Origin: Roseobacter litoralis Och 149
GTDB lineage: Bacteria > Pseudomonadota > Alphaproteobacteria > Rhodobacterales > Rhodobacteraceae
NCBI RefSeq assembly: GCF_000154785.2
Contig: NC_015730.1
Span: 806,001-870,000 of the forward strand
Length of the DNA: 64,000 nucleotides
Direction: 5' to 3'
Below are positions 16,198-25,618 of the stretch, piece by piece. Made by a program: the position numbers and the translations under genes. Numbering within the stretch: the stretch's first letter is position 1; every line of letters starts with the position of its first letter. Under the pieces are notes generated by a model. That model was not told where the DNA came from. It did not search any database and saw only the letters and a program-made list of their open reading frames with translations.

Positions 16198-17340
16198 ATG
16201 ACTGATCCTCGTTTTTCCTACCTGCAGACACCCTGCTTGCTCGTCGATGAGGCGCGCATGCAGCGAAATATTCACCGTTTGTCCGATCATGCCGTGACAT
16301 TGGGCGTATCACTGCGACCGCATCTGAAAACGACGAAAAGTGTCGAGGCGGCACGCTATGTTCTGGCCGATGGAAACGGGCCTGCCACAGTGTCGACCCT
16401 CGCCGAGGCCGAAGTTTTTGCCGCCGCCGGGATCAGGGATATTCTCTATGGCGTTGGTATCTGTGCGTCCAAGCTTGACCGCATTATCGCGCTGCACCGC
16501 GCAGGCTGCCGTGTGACGGTGCTGTTGGATTGTGCCGCACAGGCCGAGGCTGTTGCATCTGCCTCACGCGCGGCGGGCATCGTGATTCCGGCACTTATCG
16601 AGATTGACAGCGATGGGCATCGCAGTGGCTTGTCACCCAATGATCCGGCACTCGTTGAGGTCGGGCGCATTCTGGTAAATGGCGGCGCAGAACTCACCGG
16701 TGTTTTGTGCCACGCAGGAGGCAGCTATGGTTCCGTCGGTCGAGACGCCCATGTAAAATGCGCCGAGCAAGAGCGTCTCGCGGTCGTTCAGGCCGCAGAT
16801 GCGCTGCGCGCCGCAGGATTGCCCTGCCCGGTCGTGAGTGTCGGTTCAACGCCCACGGCGCATGCGGCAAAAGACCTGACCGGAGTGACCGAGCTGCGCG
16901 CAGGCGTTTACGTGTTCTTTGATCTGGTCATGGCCGGTATTGGCGCATGCAGCGTGGATGACATCGCGCTCAGCGTTCTGACCACCGTCATCGGTCACCA
17001 AAAAGAGCGGGAATGGACGATCTGCGATGCAGGCTGGATGGCAATGTCGCGCGACCGGGGCACGGCAGCGCAGCGCGTCGATCAGGGCTATGGGATTGTA
17101 TGCGACAGTGCAGGCGTGCCGATCCCCGGATTGATCATGGTGCAAGCCAATCAGGAACATGGCGTCATCGCGCGCCATCCGGATTTCAAGGGCGCGATAC
17201 CGACCTTGCCGGTCGACACGCAACTGCGCATCCTGCCTAACCATGCCTGCGCGACGGCGGCACAGCACAGCGGGTATCACGTTGTGCCCAAAGAGGCGGG
17301 CGCCCCCTTGATGAAGTGGTCGCGGTTTGGCGGCTGGTAG
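16198..17340 (+). CDS. DSD1-family PLP enzyme (D-threonine aldolase / D-serine dehydratase-like)
   Basis: 380 residues with the alanine-racemase-type N-terminal barrel. The PLP lysine should be K44 in LRPHLKTTKS. The C-terminal beta domain carries a metal site of the H-x-C type (NHACATAAQH, H349 and C351), as in D-serine dehydratases of the DSD1 group; D-threonine aldolases typically have H-x-D. Family enzymes cleave D-3-hydroxy-amino acids to glycine plus aldehyde or dehydrate D-serine, and the group includes the beta-hydroxyaspartate aldolase BhcC. No bhcA, bhcB or bhcD neighbours are present. It is divergent from the pot-like operon with a shared operator region, so the two may respond to the same signal. 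Exact substrate unresolved. Confidence 0.8.
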   Translation: MTDPRFSYLQTPCLLVDEARMQRNIHRLSDHAVTLGVSLRPHLKTTKSVEAARYVLADGNGPATVSTLAEAEVFAAAGIRDILYGVGICASKLDRIIALHRAGCRVTVLLDCAAQAEAVASASRAAGIVIPALIEIDSDGHRSGLSPNDPALVEVGRILVNGGAELTGVLCHAGGSYGSVGRDAHVKCAEQERLAVVQAADALRAAGLPCPVVSVGSTPTAHAAKDLTGVTELRAGVYVFFDLVMAGIGACSVDDIALSVLTTVIGHQKEREWTICDAGWMAMSRDRGTAAQRVDQGYGIVCDSAGVPIPGLIMVQANQEHGVIARHPDFKGAIPTLPVDTQLRILPNHACATAAQHSGYHVVPKEAGAPLMKWSRFGGW

Positions 17341-17400
17341 GCCGCTTGGGTCAGCCTCGCACGGGCAGCCCGGCACAGGTGGCCGCATAGATCGCGCCGC

Positions 17401-18204
17401 TTAGTCGGCCGTTTTCAGCAGCATCGGGAACCAGTCTTCGCGCAGGCGCTGCCCCTCTTTCATGTCATGACCGGGAAACGGGGGCGATGTTGGCCCCGGA
17501 CGCTCGACAAAACGTGCGTCATCGCCCAGCAAGCGCAAGGAAAACGCCCGGCGGCGGGTGCCGCTTTCATTGCCGCGCGCGCCATGCAACGTCTTGTAGT
17601 TGAACGCCACGGCGTCGCCCGGTTCCATCTCATATTCGCGGATGTCCATCCCTTCGGCGTCCGGGTCTGGCACCTGCATGTAGTCATCATCATTGGGATA
17701 AAAGCTGGTCTCTGCCAGCCAACGCGTGGGCAACACAGGTTTTTCCCACAGATGCGAGCCTGCCACACAGCGCAGGGATGCATCGCGCACAGGATCAAGC
17801 GGCGACCAGAAGCTGACAGTTTGCTGCCCTTCCACAAAATAATAGGGGCTGTCCTGATGCCACGGCGTGGGTTTGGATGTACCCGGTTCCTTGACCAGCA
17901 CATGGTCGTGAAACATCTGAACGCTCTTTGATCCCATCAGCTCAGCGGCAACCGCAGCAGCTGGTGATGCCTTTATGGCTTCGGCAAATTCGGGAATGCG
18001 GGTCCAGTTGCAATAATCGTCAAAGAAACGACCGCCTTCTCCTTCCTTGAGGTTTTCGGCCGCGTAGGGTCCAGGGTCCGCCATATTGCGCGCCACGCCC
18101 GCGCGAAGCTGGTCCACCTGATCCTTGAACAAGCCTTTGACAAGGACAACACCGTCGCGGGCATAGGCGTCGATGTGGTCTTGAGTGAGGAGGGGATGTG
18201 TCAT
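17401..18204 (-). CDS. Phytanoyl-CoA dioxygenase (PhyH) family, Fe(II)/2-oxoglutarate type
   Basis: 267 residues of the PhyH family. The iron-binding H-x-D is H116/D118 in TPWHQDSPYY; the distal histidine is in YKTLHGARGN, and an arginine soon after (TRRRAFSLR) should bind 2-oxoglutarate. Such enzymes hydroxylate or oxidatively demethylate small molecules (ectoine, phytanoyl-CoA, methylphosphonates). It is the last gene of the hut-containing minus-strand run, 37 bases after the Rieske oxygenase. Its location next to another oxygenase and urocanase suggests oxidation or N-demethylation of an imidazole compound. The family call is firm; the substrate is an inference from context only. Confidence 0.82.
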   Translation of the reverse strand: MTHPLLTQDHIDAYARDGVVLVKGLFKDQVDQLRAGVARNMADPGPYAAENLKEGEGGRFFDDYCNWTRIPEFAEAIKASPAAAVAAELMGSKSVQMFHDHVLVKEPGTSKPTPWHQDSPYYFVEGQQTVSFWSPLDPVRDASLRCVAGSHLWEKPVLPTRWLAETSFYPNDDDYMQVPDPDAEGMDIREYEMEPGDAVAFNYKTLHGARGNESGTRRRAFSLRLLGDDARFVERPGPTSPPFPGHDMKEGQRLREDWFPMLLKTAD

Positions 18205-18241
18205 CGGTTTCGTCCTTGGTAAATGGATGGTCGTGCGCGGG

Positions 18242-19288
18242 CTATTCGGCCATCTGGCGATCGACCTGTTGTTCTTCGTTGATCATCGCCTGCAACTGGC
18301 GGCGGAAGCGAAGCTGTCCGCCATCAATGGGCAGGTCGATATGCGGCGAGGTCTTGTTGGCCATGCCTTTTTGCACCTCGTTCAATACGGCGCGGTCTTC
18401 TTCGAAGGCGTGCTGCACATCCTCGCTCATCATCTTGGACAGGGCCTCATCATCGGGTCGGATGTTGCGCAGCTGGAACCAGTAGTACCGCGTGCGGCCC
18501 TCATCGGTGGGTGTCATGAAGTTATAGCTGTCCATGATGAACGTATTTTCATGCAGCGGCCCATCCGGACCACCGGTGCCAGCCGGTGTAAACACCGCCT
18601 TGATCAACGCATGCGACGGGTAGCGGACCTCGTAGTGCTGCAAACGGTCGCAATTTCCCTCGAACTCGACGACCTTCTTGTAGAACGGGGCAGGTTCGTG
18701 ATCCATCATCCAGCGATGCACGATTACACCCTCGTCCGTCTTGGTGATACGCAGGGGCGTGTCCTTGGTGGCTGCCGCGGCAAAGCTGCTTTGATGCACC
18801 CATGCCACATGGGTCGGGTCCAGCAGGTTGTCGCACATCAGCAGATAGTTGCAGTCCAACTCCATCGCCGCACCCCGGTTTATGCCCCATGCCGGATTGT
18901 CGTAATTCTCGATCTCGAAAATGTCGGCAGGATCGGCCAGCGCGGGATTGCCCATCCAGATCCACACCAGCCCGTATTTTTCTTGCAGCGGATAAGCATG
19001 CACCTTGGCGTTGGAGGGAATGCCGCCAGAGCCGGGCGCCCAGACACATTGGCCCACGCAATTGAAGGTCAGGCCGTGATAGCCGCATTCAACCGTGTCC
19101 CCTTTGATGCGCCCTTTGGACAAAGGCAGCTTGCGGTGCGGGCAGGCGTCTTCTAGCCCGACCAATTCCCCCGCTTCAGAACGGAAAACGCAGATTTTTT
19201 CACCAAGCACCGTAATCTGTTGCAATTCGCGCGTGATCTCATGATCCCACGCGGCGACATACCAAGCATTTTTCAAAAACATCTGCAT
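18242..19288 (-). CDS. Rieske non-haem iron oxygenase, VanA-like
   Basis: 348 residues. An N-terminal Rieske domain binds a 2Fe-2S cluster through C49-x-H51 (ACPHRKLP) and C68-x2-H71 (ECGYHGLTF). The C-terminal catalytic domain has the mononuclear iron motif NLLDPTHVAWVH (D157, H160, H165). It resembles vanillate O-demethylase oxygenase (VanA) and N-demethylating relatives. These need a separate flavin reductase (VanB-like), and none is encoded in the window. It starts 10 bases after hutU and belongs to the hut transcript. Demethylation of N-methylhistidine, a histidine betaine or another methylated imidazole would deliver substrate to the hut enzymes; this is a hypothesis. Confidence 0.85.
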   Translation of the reverse strand: MQMFLKNAWYVAAWDHEITRELQQITVLGEKICVFRSEAGELVGLEDACPHRKLPLSKGRIKGDTVECGYHGLTFNCVGQCVWAPGSGGIPSNAKVHAYPLQEKYGLVWIWMGNPALADPADIFEIENYDNPAWGINRGAAMELDCNYLLMCDNLLDPTHVAWVHQSSFAAAATKDTPLRITKTDEGVIVHRWMMDHEPAPFYKKVVEFEGNCDRLQHYEVRYPSHALIKAVFTPAGTGGPDGPLHENTFIMDSYNFMTPTDEGRTRYYWFQLRNIRPDDEALSKMMSEDVQHAFEEDRAVLNEVQKGMANKTSPHIDLPIDGGQLRFRRQLQAMINEEQQVDRQMAE

Positions 19289-19298
19289 GTTCCTTTTT

Positions 19299-20969
19299 TC
19301 AGCGGCCCACGATACCGGGCAGGTTCAAGCCATTCTCGCGCGCGCAGTCAAGGGCGTCTTCATAGCCTGCATCGGCGTGACGCATCACCCCTGTCGCAGG
19401 GTCATTCCACAGGACATTCGCAATGCGGCGGTCTGCATCCTCGGACCCGTCACAGCAAATGACCATGCCCGAGTGCTGCGAAAAGCCCATGCCGACACCG
19501 CCGCCATGGTGCAGCGACACCCATGTCGCACCGCCTGCCACGTTCAGCATCGCATTCAAGAGCGGCCAGTCCGACACCGCGTCCGAGCCGTCCTTCATCG
19601 CCTCCGTTTCGCGGTTGGGCGAGGCCACAGAACCACTGTCCAGATGATCACGTCCGATGACGACCGGAGCGCTCAGTTCGCCAGTGCGCACCATTTCGTT
19701 GAACGCAAGACCCAGCTTGTCACGCAGGCCCAGTCCCACCCAGCAAATGCGCGCGGGCAGGCCCTGAAACGCAATCCGTTCGCGGGCCATGTCCAGCCAG
19801 TTGTGCAGATGCGGGTCGTCGATCAACTCTTTGACCTTGGCATCTGTCTTGTAGATGTCCTCGGGGTCGCCCGACAGCGCGCACCAGCGGAACGGGCCGA
19901 TGCCCCGGCAGAACAGCGGGCGGATATAGGCGGGCACGAAGCCGGGGAAGGCAAAGGCGTTTTCCAGCCCTTCCTCTTGTGCGACCTGTCGGATGTTGTT
20001 GCCGTAATCCAGCGTGGGCACGCCTTGGTTCCAGAAATCGACCATCGCGGCGACTTGGGTTTTCATGCTGGCGCGCGCGGCTGCCTCAACCGCCTTGGGG
20101 TCGCTTTCCTGCTTTTCGCGCCACTGCGCGACGCTCCAGCCTTGTGGCAGATAGCCGTGAATGGGGTCGTGGGCAGAGGTCTGGTCGGTGACCATATCGG
20201 GCTTCACGCCGCGCTTGACCAATTCGGGGAACACATCAGCGGCATTGCCGATCAGGGCGACGGATTTGGCCTCACCTGCAGCGGTCCAGCGCTCGATCAT
20301 CGCCAGCGCTTCGTCCAGATCATGGGTTTTTTCATCGACATAGCGGGTGCGCAGACGGAAATCGGCGCGGGTCTCGTCGCATTCCACCGCAAGACAGCAG
20401 GCCCCGGCCATCACCGCCGCCAGCGGTTGTGCACCACCCATGCCGCCCAGACCGCCAGTCAGGATCCAGCGGCCTTTGAGGGTGCCGTCATAATGCTGGC
20501 GACCCGCTTCCATGAAGGTCTCGTAGGTGCCCTGCACGATTCCCTGCGTGCCGATGTAAATCCACGACCCGGCGGTCATCTGGCCATACATCGCAAGGCC
20601 CTTTTTATCGAGCTCGTTGAAATGTTCCCACGTGGCCCAATGCGGTACGAGGTTTGAATTGGCGATCAGCACGCGCGGCGCATCCTTATGCGTGTTGAAG
20701 ACGCCCACCGGTTTGCCCGACTGCACCAGCAGCGTTTGCGTCTCCTCTAGGTCCTTCAGCGCGGCGACAATCGCGTCGAAATCCTCCCACGTGCGCGCAG
20801 CACGGCCGATGCCGCCGTAAACCACCAACTCATGCGGGTTCTCGGCCACATCCGGGTGCAGGTTGTTCATGAGCATGCGCATGGGCGCCTCGGTGAGCCA
20901 GCTTTTGGCCGTGATTTCCGACCCGGTGGGGGGGTAAACGTCGCGCAGGTTATGACGGGCGTTGGTCAT
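19299..20969 (-). CDS. hutU: Urocanate hydratase
   Basis: 556 residues, the expected size of bacterial urocanase. It converts urocanate to 4-imidazolone-5-propionate, the second step of histidine breakdown, with NAD+ as tightly bound electrophile. Family segments are clear: [20 protein letters not shown], the [13 protein letters not shown] glycine loop, and [15 protein letters not shown] near the C-terminus. It lies 11 bases after the acyl-CoA dehydrogenase rather than beside hutH, so the usual hutUH order is split by the CoA-transferase and acyl-CoA dehydrogenase genes plus hutG. No defect is seen. Confidence 0.96.
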   Translation of the reverse strand: MTNARHNLRDVYPPTGSEITAKSWLTEAPMRMLMNNLHPDVAENPHELVVYGGIGRAARTWEDFDAIVAALKDLEETQTLLVQSGKPVGVFNTHKDAPRVLIANSNLVPHWATWEHFNELDKKGLAMYGQMTAGSWIYIGTQGIVQGTYETFMEAGRQHYDGTLKGRWILTGGLGGMGGAQPLAAVMAGACCLAVECDETRADFRLRTRYVDEKTHDLDEALAMIERWTAAGEAKSVALIGNAADVFPELVKRGVKPDMVTDQTSAHDPIHGYLPQGWSVAQWREKQESDPKAVEAAARASMKTQVAAMVDFWNQGVPTLDYGNNIRQVAQEEGLENAFAFPGFVPAYIRPLFCRGIGPFRWCALSGDPEDIYKTDAKVKELIDDPHLHNWLDMARERIAFQGLPARICWVGLGLRDKLGLAFNEMVRTGELSAPVVIGRDHLDSGSVASPNRETEAMKDGSDAVSDWPLLNAMLNVAGGATWVSLHHGGGVGMGFSQHSGMVICCDGSEDADRRIANVLWNDPATGVMRHADAGYEDALDCARENGLNLPGIVGR

Positions 20970-20980
20970 GGTTTTCTCCT

Positions 20981-22126
20981 TCAGTGCGCCAGCAGGTGGC
21001 CGGCGATGATATTGCGTTGAATTTCAGAGGACCCTTCGTAGATGCGCATGATGCGCAAATCGCGGGTCAGTCGTTCGATCGGGAAATCACGGGTATAGCC
21101 ATAGCCCCCGTGGATTTGCAGTGCCGCGTCGGCCACACGATCCGCAGCCTCGCTGGCCTTCAGCTTGGCCATCGCCGCCGCTTCGCTGAAACGCGCGCCC
21201 GTATCGCGCTGCCGGGCAGCCTCAAGCGCCATGAGCCGCGCGCCGTATAGATCGAGCGCCATATCGGCGAGCATCCAGCGGATACCCTGTTTGGCGCTGA
21301 GTGCCTCGCCGCCGATGACGCGATCACTGGCGTAGGCTTTGGCTGCATTAAGGGCCGCTTGCGCCATGCCGATACATTGCGCGGCAACTTCGACGCGTCC
21401 ATTGTCCAGCACTTTCATCGCGGTGCGAAAACCTGACCCTTTCTCGCCCAGCAGGGCCTCCGCCGGCAGGTGGCAATCCAGCGTCAGCGAAAACACATGC
21501 CCGCCCTTGAGGCCCATGGTTTTTTCCGCAGGTCCGGCGGTAAATCCGGGCGTGTGCTTGGGCAGGATGAAGGCGGATATCCCGCGATGCCGCGCCGCCG
21601 GATCGGTGACCGCAAAGACGATGAGGATATCCGCGACACCCCCGTTCGAGATGAAACATTTGGACCCCCTCAGGTGCCATCCATCCCCCTCTCGGGTTGC
21701 GCGGGTTTTCATATATGCCGGATCGCTGCCCGCTGAGGGCTCGGTCAGGGCAAAGGCACCCAGTGCTTCGCCTGTGGCCACTTTGGGCAGCCAATGGGCT
21801 TTTTGCGCCTCGGTGCCGCCGATCAGAATGGAATCGCTGGCCAGAAAATGCGCGGTCAGCGCCGAGGCCGTCGATCCGCATCCACCGGCCACGATTTCAA
21901 CGGCGCGCAGCAGGGCAGGGGCGGAAATATCCGAGCCGCCGAAGGCTTCGGGCAGGTTCGCGCCCATCATACCCGCCTCTGCCAGCACCTTGAGTTGCGC
22001 GTGGACGAAATTCGACGTCTCGTCCGTTTGCGTTGCAAGGGGCGCGATCTTGTCCGCCACGATCCGTTCAAGCAGATCGCAAAACAGGGTTTCGTCGTCG
22101 TTCAACATATGCCAGATGGAGGTCAT
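20981..22126 (-). CDS. Acyl-CoA dehydrogenase family protein
   Basis: 381 residues, standard length. FAD and substrate-binding segments are visible ([13 protein letters not shown], and [17 protein letters not shown] near the end), and the catalytic glutamate lies in [16 protein letters not shown]. The protein dehydrogenates an acyl-CoA to its 2,3-enoyl-CoA, passing electrons to ETF. Its start overlaps the CoA-transferase stop by 4 bp, and hutU follows after 11 bases. Together with the CoA-transferase it could turn imidazolepropionate, as its CoA ester, into urocanoyl-CoA and thus feed urocanase. Short-chain acyl or glutaryl-type substrates linked to glutamate breakdown are the alternative. 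Confidence 0.88.
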   Translation of the reverse strand: MTSIWHMLNDDETLFCDLLERIVADKIAPLATQTDETSNFVHAQLKVLAEAGMMGANLPEAFGGSDISAPALLRAVEIVAGGCGSTASALTAHFLASDSILIGGTEAQKAHWLPKVATGEALGAFALTEPSAGSDPAYMKTRATREGDGWHLRGSKCFISNGGVADILIVFAVTDPAARHRGISAFILPKHTPGFTAGPAEKTMGLKGGHVFSLTLDCHLPAEALLGEKGSGFRTAMKVLDNGRVEVAAQCIGMAQAALNAAKAYASDRVIGGEALSAKQGIRWMLADMALDLYGARLMALEAARQRDTGARFSEAAAMAKLKASEAADRVADAALQIHGGYGYTRDFPIERLTRDLRIMRIYEGSSEIQRNIIAGHLLAH

Positions 22127-23289
22127 AGAACCACTCCCTTGTCGCGAAGCAGGGCCAGCCGCGCCGCGTCCACATCGCAGAAATCCGACAGGATGCGCGT
22201 CGCATCCGCGCTCAAACCCGGTGCGGGGGTCTGTGCCATCGGTTTTTCACCGTCAAACCACACGGGCTGCCCGACCAATGGGCGCGCGCCGTGCTGAACG
22301 AGGGTGCGCGCCTTTGCATGTGCGCTTGTGCTTGCCTCGGCGATGCTCCAGATCGGGGCAGAGGGCAGTTGCGCCTCTGCCAATGCGATCATGGCATCTT
22401 CTGTCGTTTGTTTTGCGCTCCACGCCTCAATGCAGGCTTTGAGCGCGGGTTCATGCCGGGTGCGCAGACTATCCGTGCCAAAGCGTGCATCCTGTGGCAA
22501 ATCGGGCTGCCCGATCAGGTCCGCCAGCCGGGCGAATTGGGCCGGGGTCAGCACCGCGATCACCACCTGACCGTCCCGTGTGGCAAAGCATCCGAAAGGG
22601 GTCGATAGCGGGTGCCGGTTGCCGACCCGCTCCGGCGTTTGGCCTGCATAAAAATGCAGCGCGTGGCTGGTGGTCAAAAGGGAATAAAGCGCGTCATACA
22701 TTGCGATGTCCAGCACGGCACCTTGTCCTGTGCGCCCGCGATTGACGAGTGCGGCAAGGATCGCCCAGCTGCCAAACAGACCGCCCATCAGATCAGCGAC
22801 CGATTCACCGGTTTTGAGCGGCGCGCCGCCCTCTTCTCCGGTGGCGGCCATCAGGCCGGACATGGCCTGCACGACCAGATCATAGGCGGGCAGGTCCTTG
22901 AACGGTCCGGTCTGCCCAAAACCCGACACACGTGCATAGATCAACCCGGCGTTTTGCGCACGCAAGGTGTCAGGACCAAGCCCGATCTTATCAGCCACGC
23001 CGGGACGGAAGTTTTCGACAACCACATCGCAGCCTGTGGCGATCTGCTGCGCAAGCGCCAGCCCTTCGGGGTCTTTCAGGTTCAGCGCGATGCTTTTCTT
23101 GCCGCGATTGTTCAGCGAAAACAGCGCGCTGTCACCGTCGAGGAATGGTCCGATGTGACGATAATCATCCCCGCGTGGCGGCTCCAGTTTGATCACCTCC
23201 GCCCCCAGATCGGCCAGCAACGCCGTGCAATAGGGTCCCGCAAGGACGCGGGTGAGATCCAGAACCTTGATCCCGTCCAATGGCTTCAT
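22123..23289 (-). CDS. CaiB/BaiF (class III) CoA-transferase
   Basis: 388 residues of the formyl-CoA transferase / CaiB / BaiF family. The N-terminal LDGIKVLDLTRVLAGPYCT is characteristic; the catalytic aspartate should be in SVADLMGGLFGSWAIL (about residue 167). It moves CoA between carboxylic acids. It overlaps hutG upstream and the acyl-CoA dehydrogenase downstream by 4 bp each, so it is an integral member of the hut transcript. A CoA-transferase plus acyl-CoA dehydrogenase pair inside hut suggests activation and desaturation of an imidazole-carrying acid such as imidazolepropionate, or use of a glutarate-like side product. Substrate unknown. Confidence 0.87.
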   Translation of the reverse strand: MKPLDGIKVLDLTRVLAGPYCTALLADLGAEVIKLEPPRGDDYRHIGPFLDGDSALFSLNNRGKKSIALNLKDPEGLALAQQIATGCDVVVENFRPGVADKIGLGPDTLRAQNAGLIYARVSGFGQTGPFKDLPAYDLVVQAMSGLMAATGEEGGAPLKTGESVADLMGGLFGSWAILAALVNRGRTGQGAVLDIAMYDALYSLLTTSHALHFYAGQTPERVGNRHPLSTPFGCFATRDGQVVIAVLTPAQFARLADLIGQPDLPQDARFGTDSLRTRHEPALKACIEAWSAKQTTEDAMIALAEAQLPSAPIWSIAEASTSAHAKARTLVQHGARPLVGQPVWFDGEKPMAQTPAPGLSADATRILSDFCDVDAARLALLRDKGVVL

Positions 23290-24080
23290 GTCCGCAGTTC
23301 CGGTGCGAGGTCAGCAAGACGGTTCAACATCTGCGCCAGATGAGGGCGCAGCCGCCCAGCACGTGCGTCGTCATAGGTCCAGGGCGCGGCTTCGGTCTCC
23401 AGATAGGCCGATTGCGCAATTTCCATCTGGATCGCATGCCAGCCTTGCGCGGGTCGTCCGTAATGGCGGGTTGTCCAGCCGCCTTTGAAACGGGCGTTCA
23501 AAACGCTTGTGTACTCTGGTGCGGCGGCGGCGAGGTCCCAAACACATTGTTCGATCCGGGGCGCACAGGTCGCGCCCGAATTGGTGCCGATGTTGAGGTC
23601 CGGCAACACACCATTAAACAGGAACGGGATATGCGAGCGGATCGAGTGGCAGTCGTATAGGACCGCCACACCGTGCAGGGCCTGCACGCGGGCCATCTCA
23701 GCCGCCAGTGCCGCGTGATAGGGCGCGTGAAAATCGCGTCGACGGGTGTCGATGTCTGCCTCGCCGGGCGGCGTATCCCAGATATCGCGCCCGTCAAAAT
23801 CTGTAAGCGGGATCAGGGTGGTGGTGTTCTGACCGGGGTAGAGGCTTTCGCCCTCGGGATCACGATTGGCGTCGATCACATAGCGATGGAAATTGGCCGT
23901 CACCGTCGTCGCATCCGCCAACAGACCATCATAGAGCCGGTCAATATGCCAATCTGTGTCCGCCAGCAGGCGGCCATTGTCGTTCAGTTTTGCGGCAATG
24001 CCATCGGGCACATACGTACCCGTATGGGGAAAGCCCAGCACGATGGGGCTGCTGCCCTGATGAACGCTGACGGGGGTCAT
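23286..24080 (-). CDS. hutG: N-formylglutamate deformylase
   Basis: 264 residues from the ATG at 24080 ([20 protein letters not shown]); this start overlaps the hutH stop by 4 bp, while the longer open frame to 24287 lies wholly inside hutH and is not protein-like. The FPHTGTYVP motif and the [10 protein letters not shown] segment mark the N-formylglutamate amidohydrolase family, a zinc-dependent enzyme that releases formate and glutamate. It is the last step of the five-step histidine route, and matches the HutF deiminase at 26884, which makes its substrate. Confidence 0.93.
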   Translation of the reverse strand: MTPVSVHQGSSPIVLGFPHTGTYVPDGIAAKLNDNGRLLADTDWHIDRLYDGLLADATTVTANFHRYVIDANRDPEGESLYPGQNTTTLIPLTDFDGRDIWDTPPGEADIDTRRRDFHAPYHAALAAEMARVQALHGVAVLYDCHSIRSHIPFLFNGVLPDLNIGTNSGATCAPRIEQCVWDLAAAAPEYTSVLNARFKGGWTTRHYGRPAQGWHAIQMEIAQSAYLETEAAPWTYDDARAGRLRPHLAQMLNRLADLAPELRT

Positions 24081-25618
24081 GCGGCCTCTCCCTTGACGAA
24101 GGCAGGCAGACCCACGCAAGACGCCAGCGTGCCGTTTGCAACCAAGGCGCTGGCGGCTTCGATGGAGGGCGCCATATAGCGGTCTTCGACGATTGTCGGT
24201 ACATGCGCGCGCAAAACGGCCATCGCGGCCTTGAGCGGGGCGCTGGTTTCCAGAGGGGCGCGAAATTCGATGCCCTGCACGCCGCACATCGCCTCAACGC
24301 CCAGGATCACATTCAGGTTCGCGTTCATCCGCAACAGGCGCCGGGCGGCATGGGCTGCCATGCTGACGTGGTCTTCCTGATTGGCGGAGGTCGGAGTGCT
24401 GTCGGTCGTGCAGGGATTGGCGAGGTGCTTGTTTTCGCTCATCAGCGCGGCGGTGGTGACTTCGGCAATCATCAGGCCTGAGTTGAGGCCCGGATCAGGC
24501 GTCAGAAAGGGCGGCAGGTCAAAGGACAGCGTCGGGTCGACCATAAGTGCGACGCGCCGCTGCGCAATCGCGCCCAGTTCCGACACGGCCACGGCGATCT
24601 GATCGGCGGCAAAGCCCACCGGTTCGGCGTGGAAGTTCCCGCCCGAGACGATCAGCTCATCCTCCACCAGCACCAGCGGGTTGTCGGTGACGGCGTTGGC
24701 CTCGATTTCGAGCGTTCTGCCTGCAAAATGCAGAATATCCATCGCGGCACCCGTCACCTGCGGCTGGCAGCGGATGCAATAGGGGTCCTGAACCCGCGTG
24801 TCGCCCTCCACGTGGCTTTCGCGGATTTGCGAGCCTGCCATCAGCGCCCGTTGCGCGCGCGCCACGGCGATCTGACCGGCGTGCCCGCGCAGGGTGTGGA
24901 TCGCGTCCTGTAGGGGCGCGGTGGAGCCCATGATAGCATCTGTGGACAAGGCACAGGTCAGCACGCAGGTCGCCGCATTGCGCCACGCGCCCCACAGGCC
25001 CACCAGTGCGCAAGCGGTTGAAAACTGCGTGCCGTTGATCAGCGCCAGACCCTCTTTTGCGCCCAGCACGATGGGGGTGATGCCCGCGTGGCGCAGGGCA
25101 TCACCGGCGGCCATGCGTGTGCCTTCGAAAACGGCCTCACCCTCACCGATCATGGCTGCGGCCATATGCGCCAGCGGAGCCAGATCGCCCGATGCACCGA
25201 CCGACCCTTGGCTGGGGATCACAGGGGTGACGCCGCGCGCGAGCATGTTCTCGATACTCTCAACGGTCGTCATTGCAACGCCGGATGCGCCGCGGCCCAA
25301 AGACAGCAGTTTCAGCACCATCATCAGCCGGGTGGTCGCCGCGTCCAGCGGCTCACCCACGCCGCAGCAGTGTGACAGGATCAGGTTGCGCTGGAGCGTT
25401 GCGACATCCTTGGGTGCGATCTTGACGCTGGCCAGTTTGCCAAAGCCTGTATTCACGCCATAGACCGCGTCATCACCGGCAGCAGCCTTTGCCACAAGCG
25501 CCTGCGCCGCTTTGATCCCGGCATGGGCCGAGGGGCACAGCGTGACAGCACGGTTGTTCGCCCAGATGTCTTGCAATTGCGCGAGCGTTGCCGCACCCGG
25601 TGTCAGCGTGAGTGTCAT
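24077..25618 (-). CDS. hutH: Histidine ammonia-lyase
   Basis: 513 residues from the ATG at 25618, which overlaps the hutI stop by 4 bp. The A142-S143-G144 triplet in [16 protein letters not shown] forms the MIO electrophile at the same place as in characterised bacterial histidase. It deaminates histidine to urocanate and ammonia. The C-terminal half shows [19 protein letters not shown], typical of the family and supporting histidine rather than tyrosine or phenylalanine specificity. All family regions are intact. Confidence 0.96.
   Translation of the reverse strand: MTLTLTPGAATLAQLQDIWANNRAVTLCPSAHAGIKAAQALVAKAAAGDDAVYGVNTGFGKLASVKIAPKDVATLQRNLILSHCCGVGEPLDAATTRLMMVLKLLSLGRGASGVAMTTVESIENMLARGVTPVIPSQGSVGASGDLAPLAHMAAAMIGEGEAVFEGTRMAAGDALRHAGITPIVLGAKEGLALINGTQFSTACALVGLWGAWRNAATCVLTCALSTDAIMGSTAPLQDAIHTLRGHAGQIAVARAQRALMAGSQIRESHVEGDTRVQDPYCIRCQPQVTGAAMDILHFAGRTLEIEANAVTDNPLVLVEDELIVSGGNFHAEPVGFAADQIAVAVSELGAIAQRRVALMVDPTLSFDLPPFLTPDPGLNSGLMIAEVTTAALMSENKHLANPCTTDSTPTSANQEDHVSMAAHAARRLLRMNANLNVILGVEAMCGVQGIEFRAPLETSAPLKAAMAVLRAHVPTIVEDRYMAPSIEAASALVANGTLASCVGLPAFVKGEAA

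Noticed and set aside
15962..16354. Possible small gene on the minus strand in the pot/DSD1 gap
   Set aside because: It overlaps the start of the DSD1-like gene, has no ribosome site of note and no family resemblance.
19287..20657. 456-codon open frame on the plus strand
   Set aside because: It is antisense to hutU, which is a complete urocanase.
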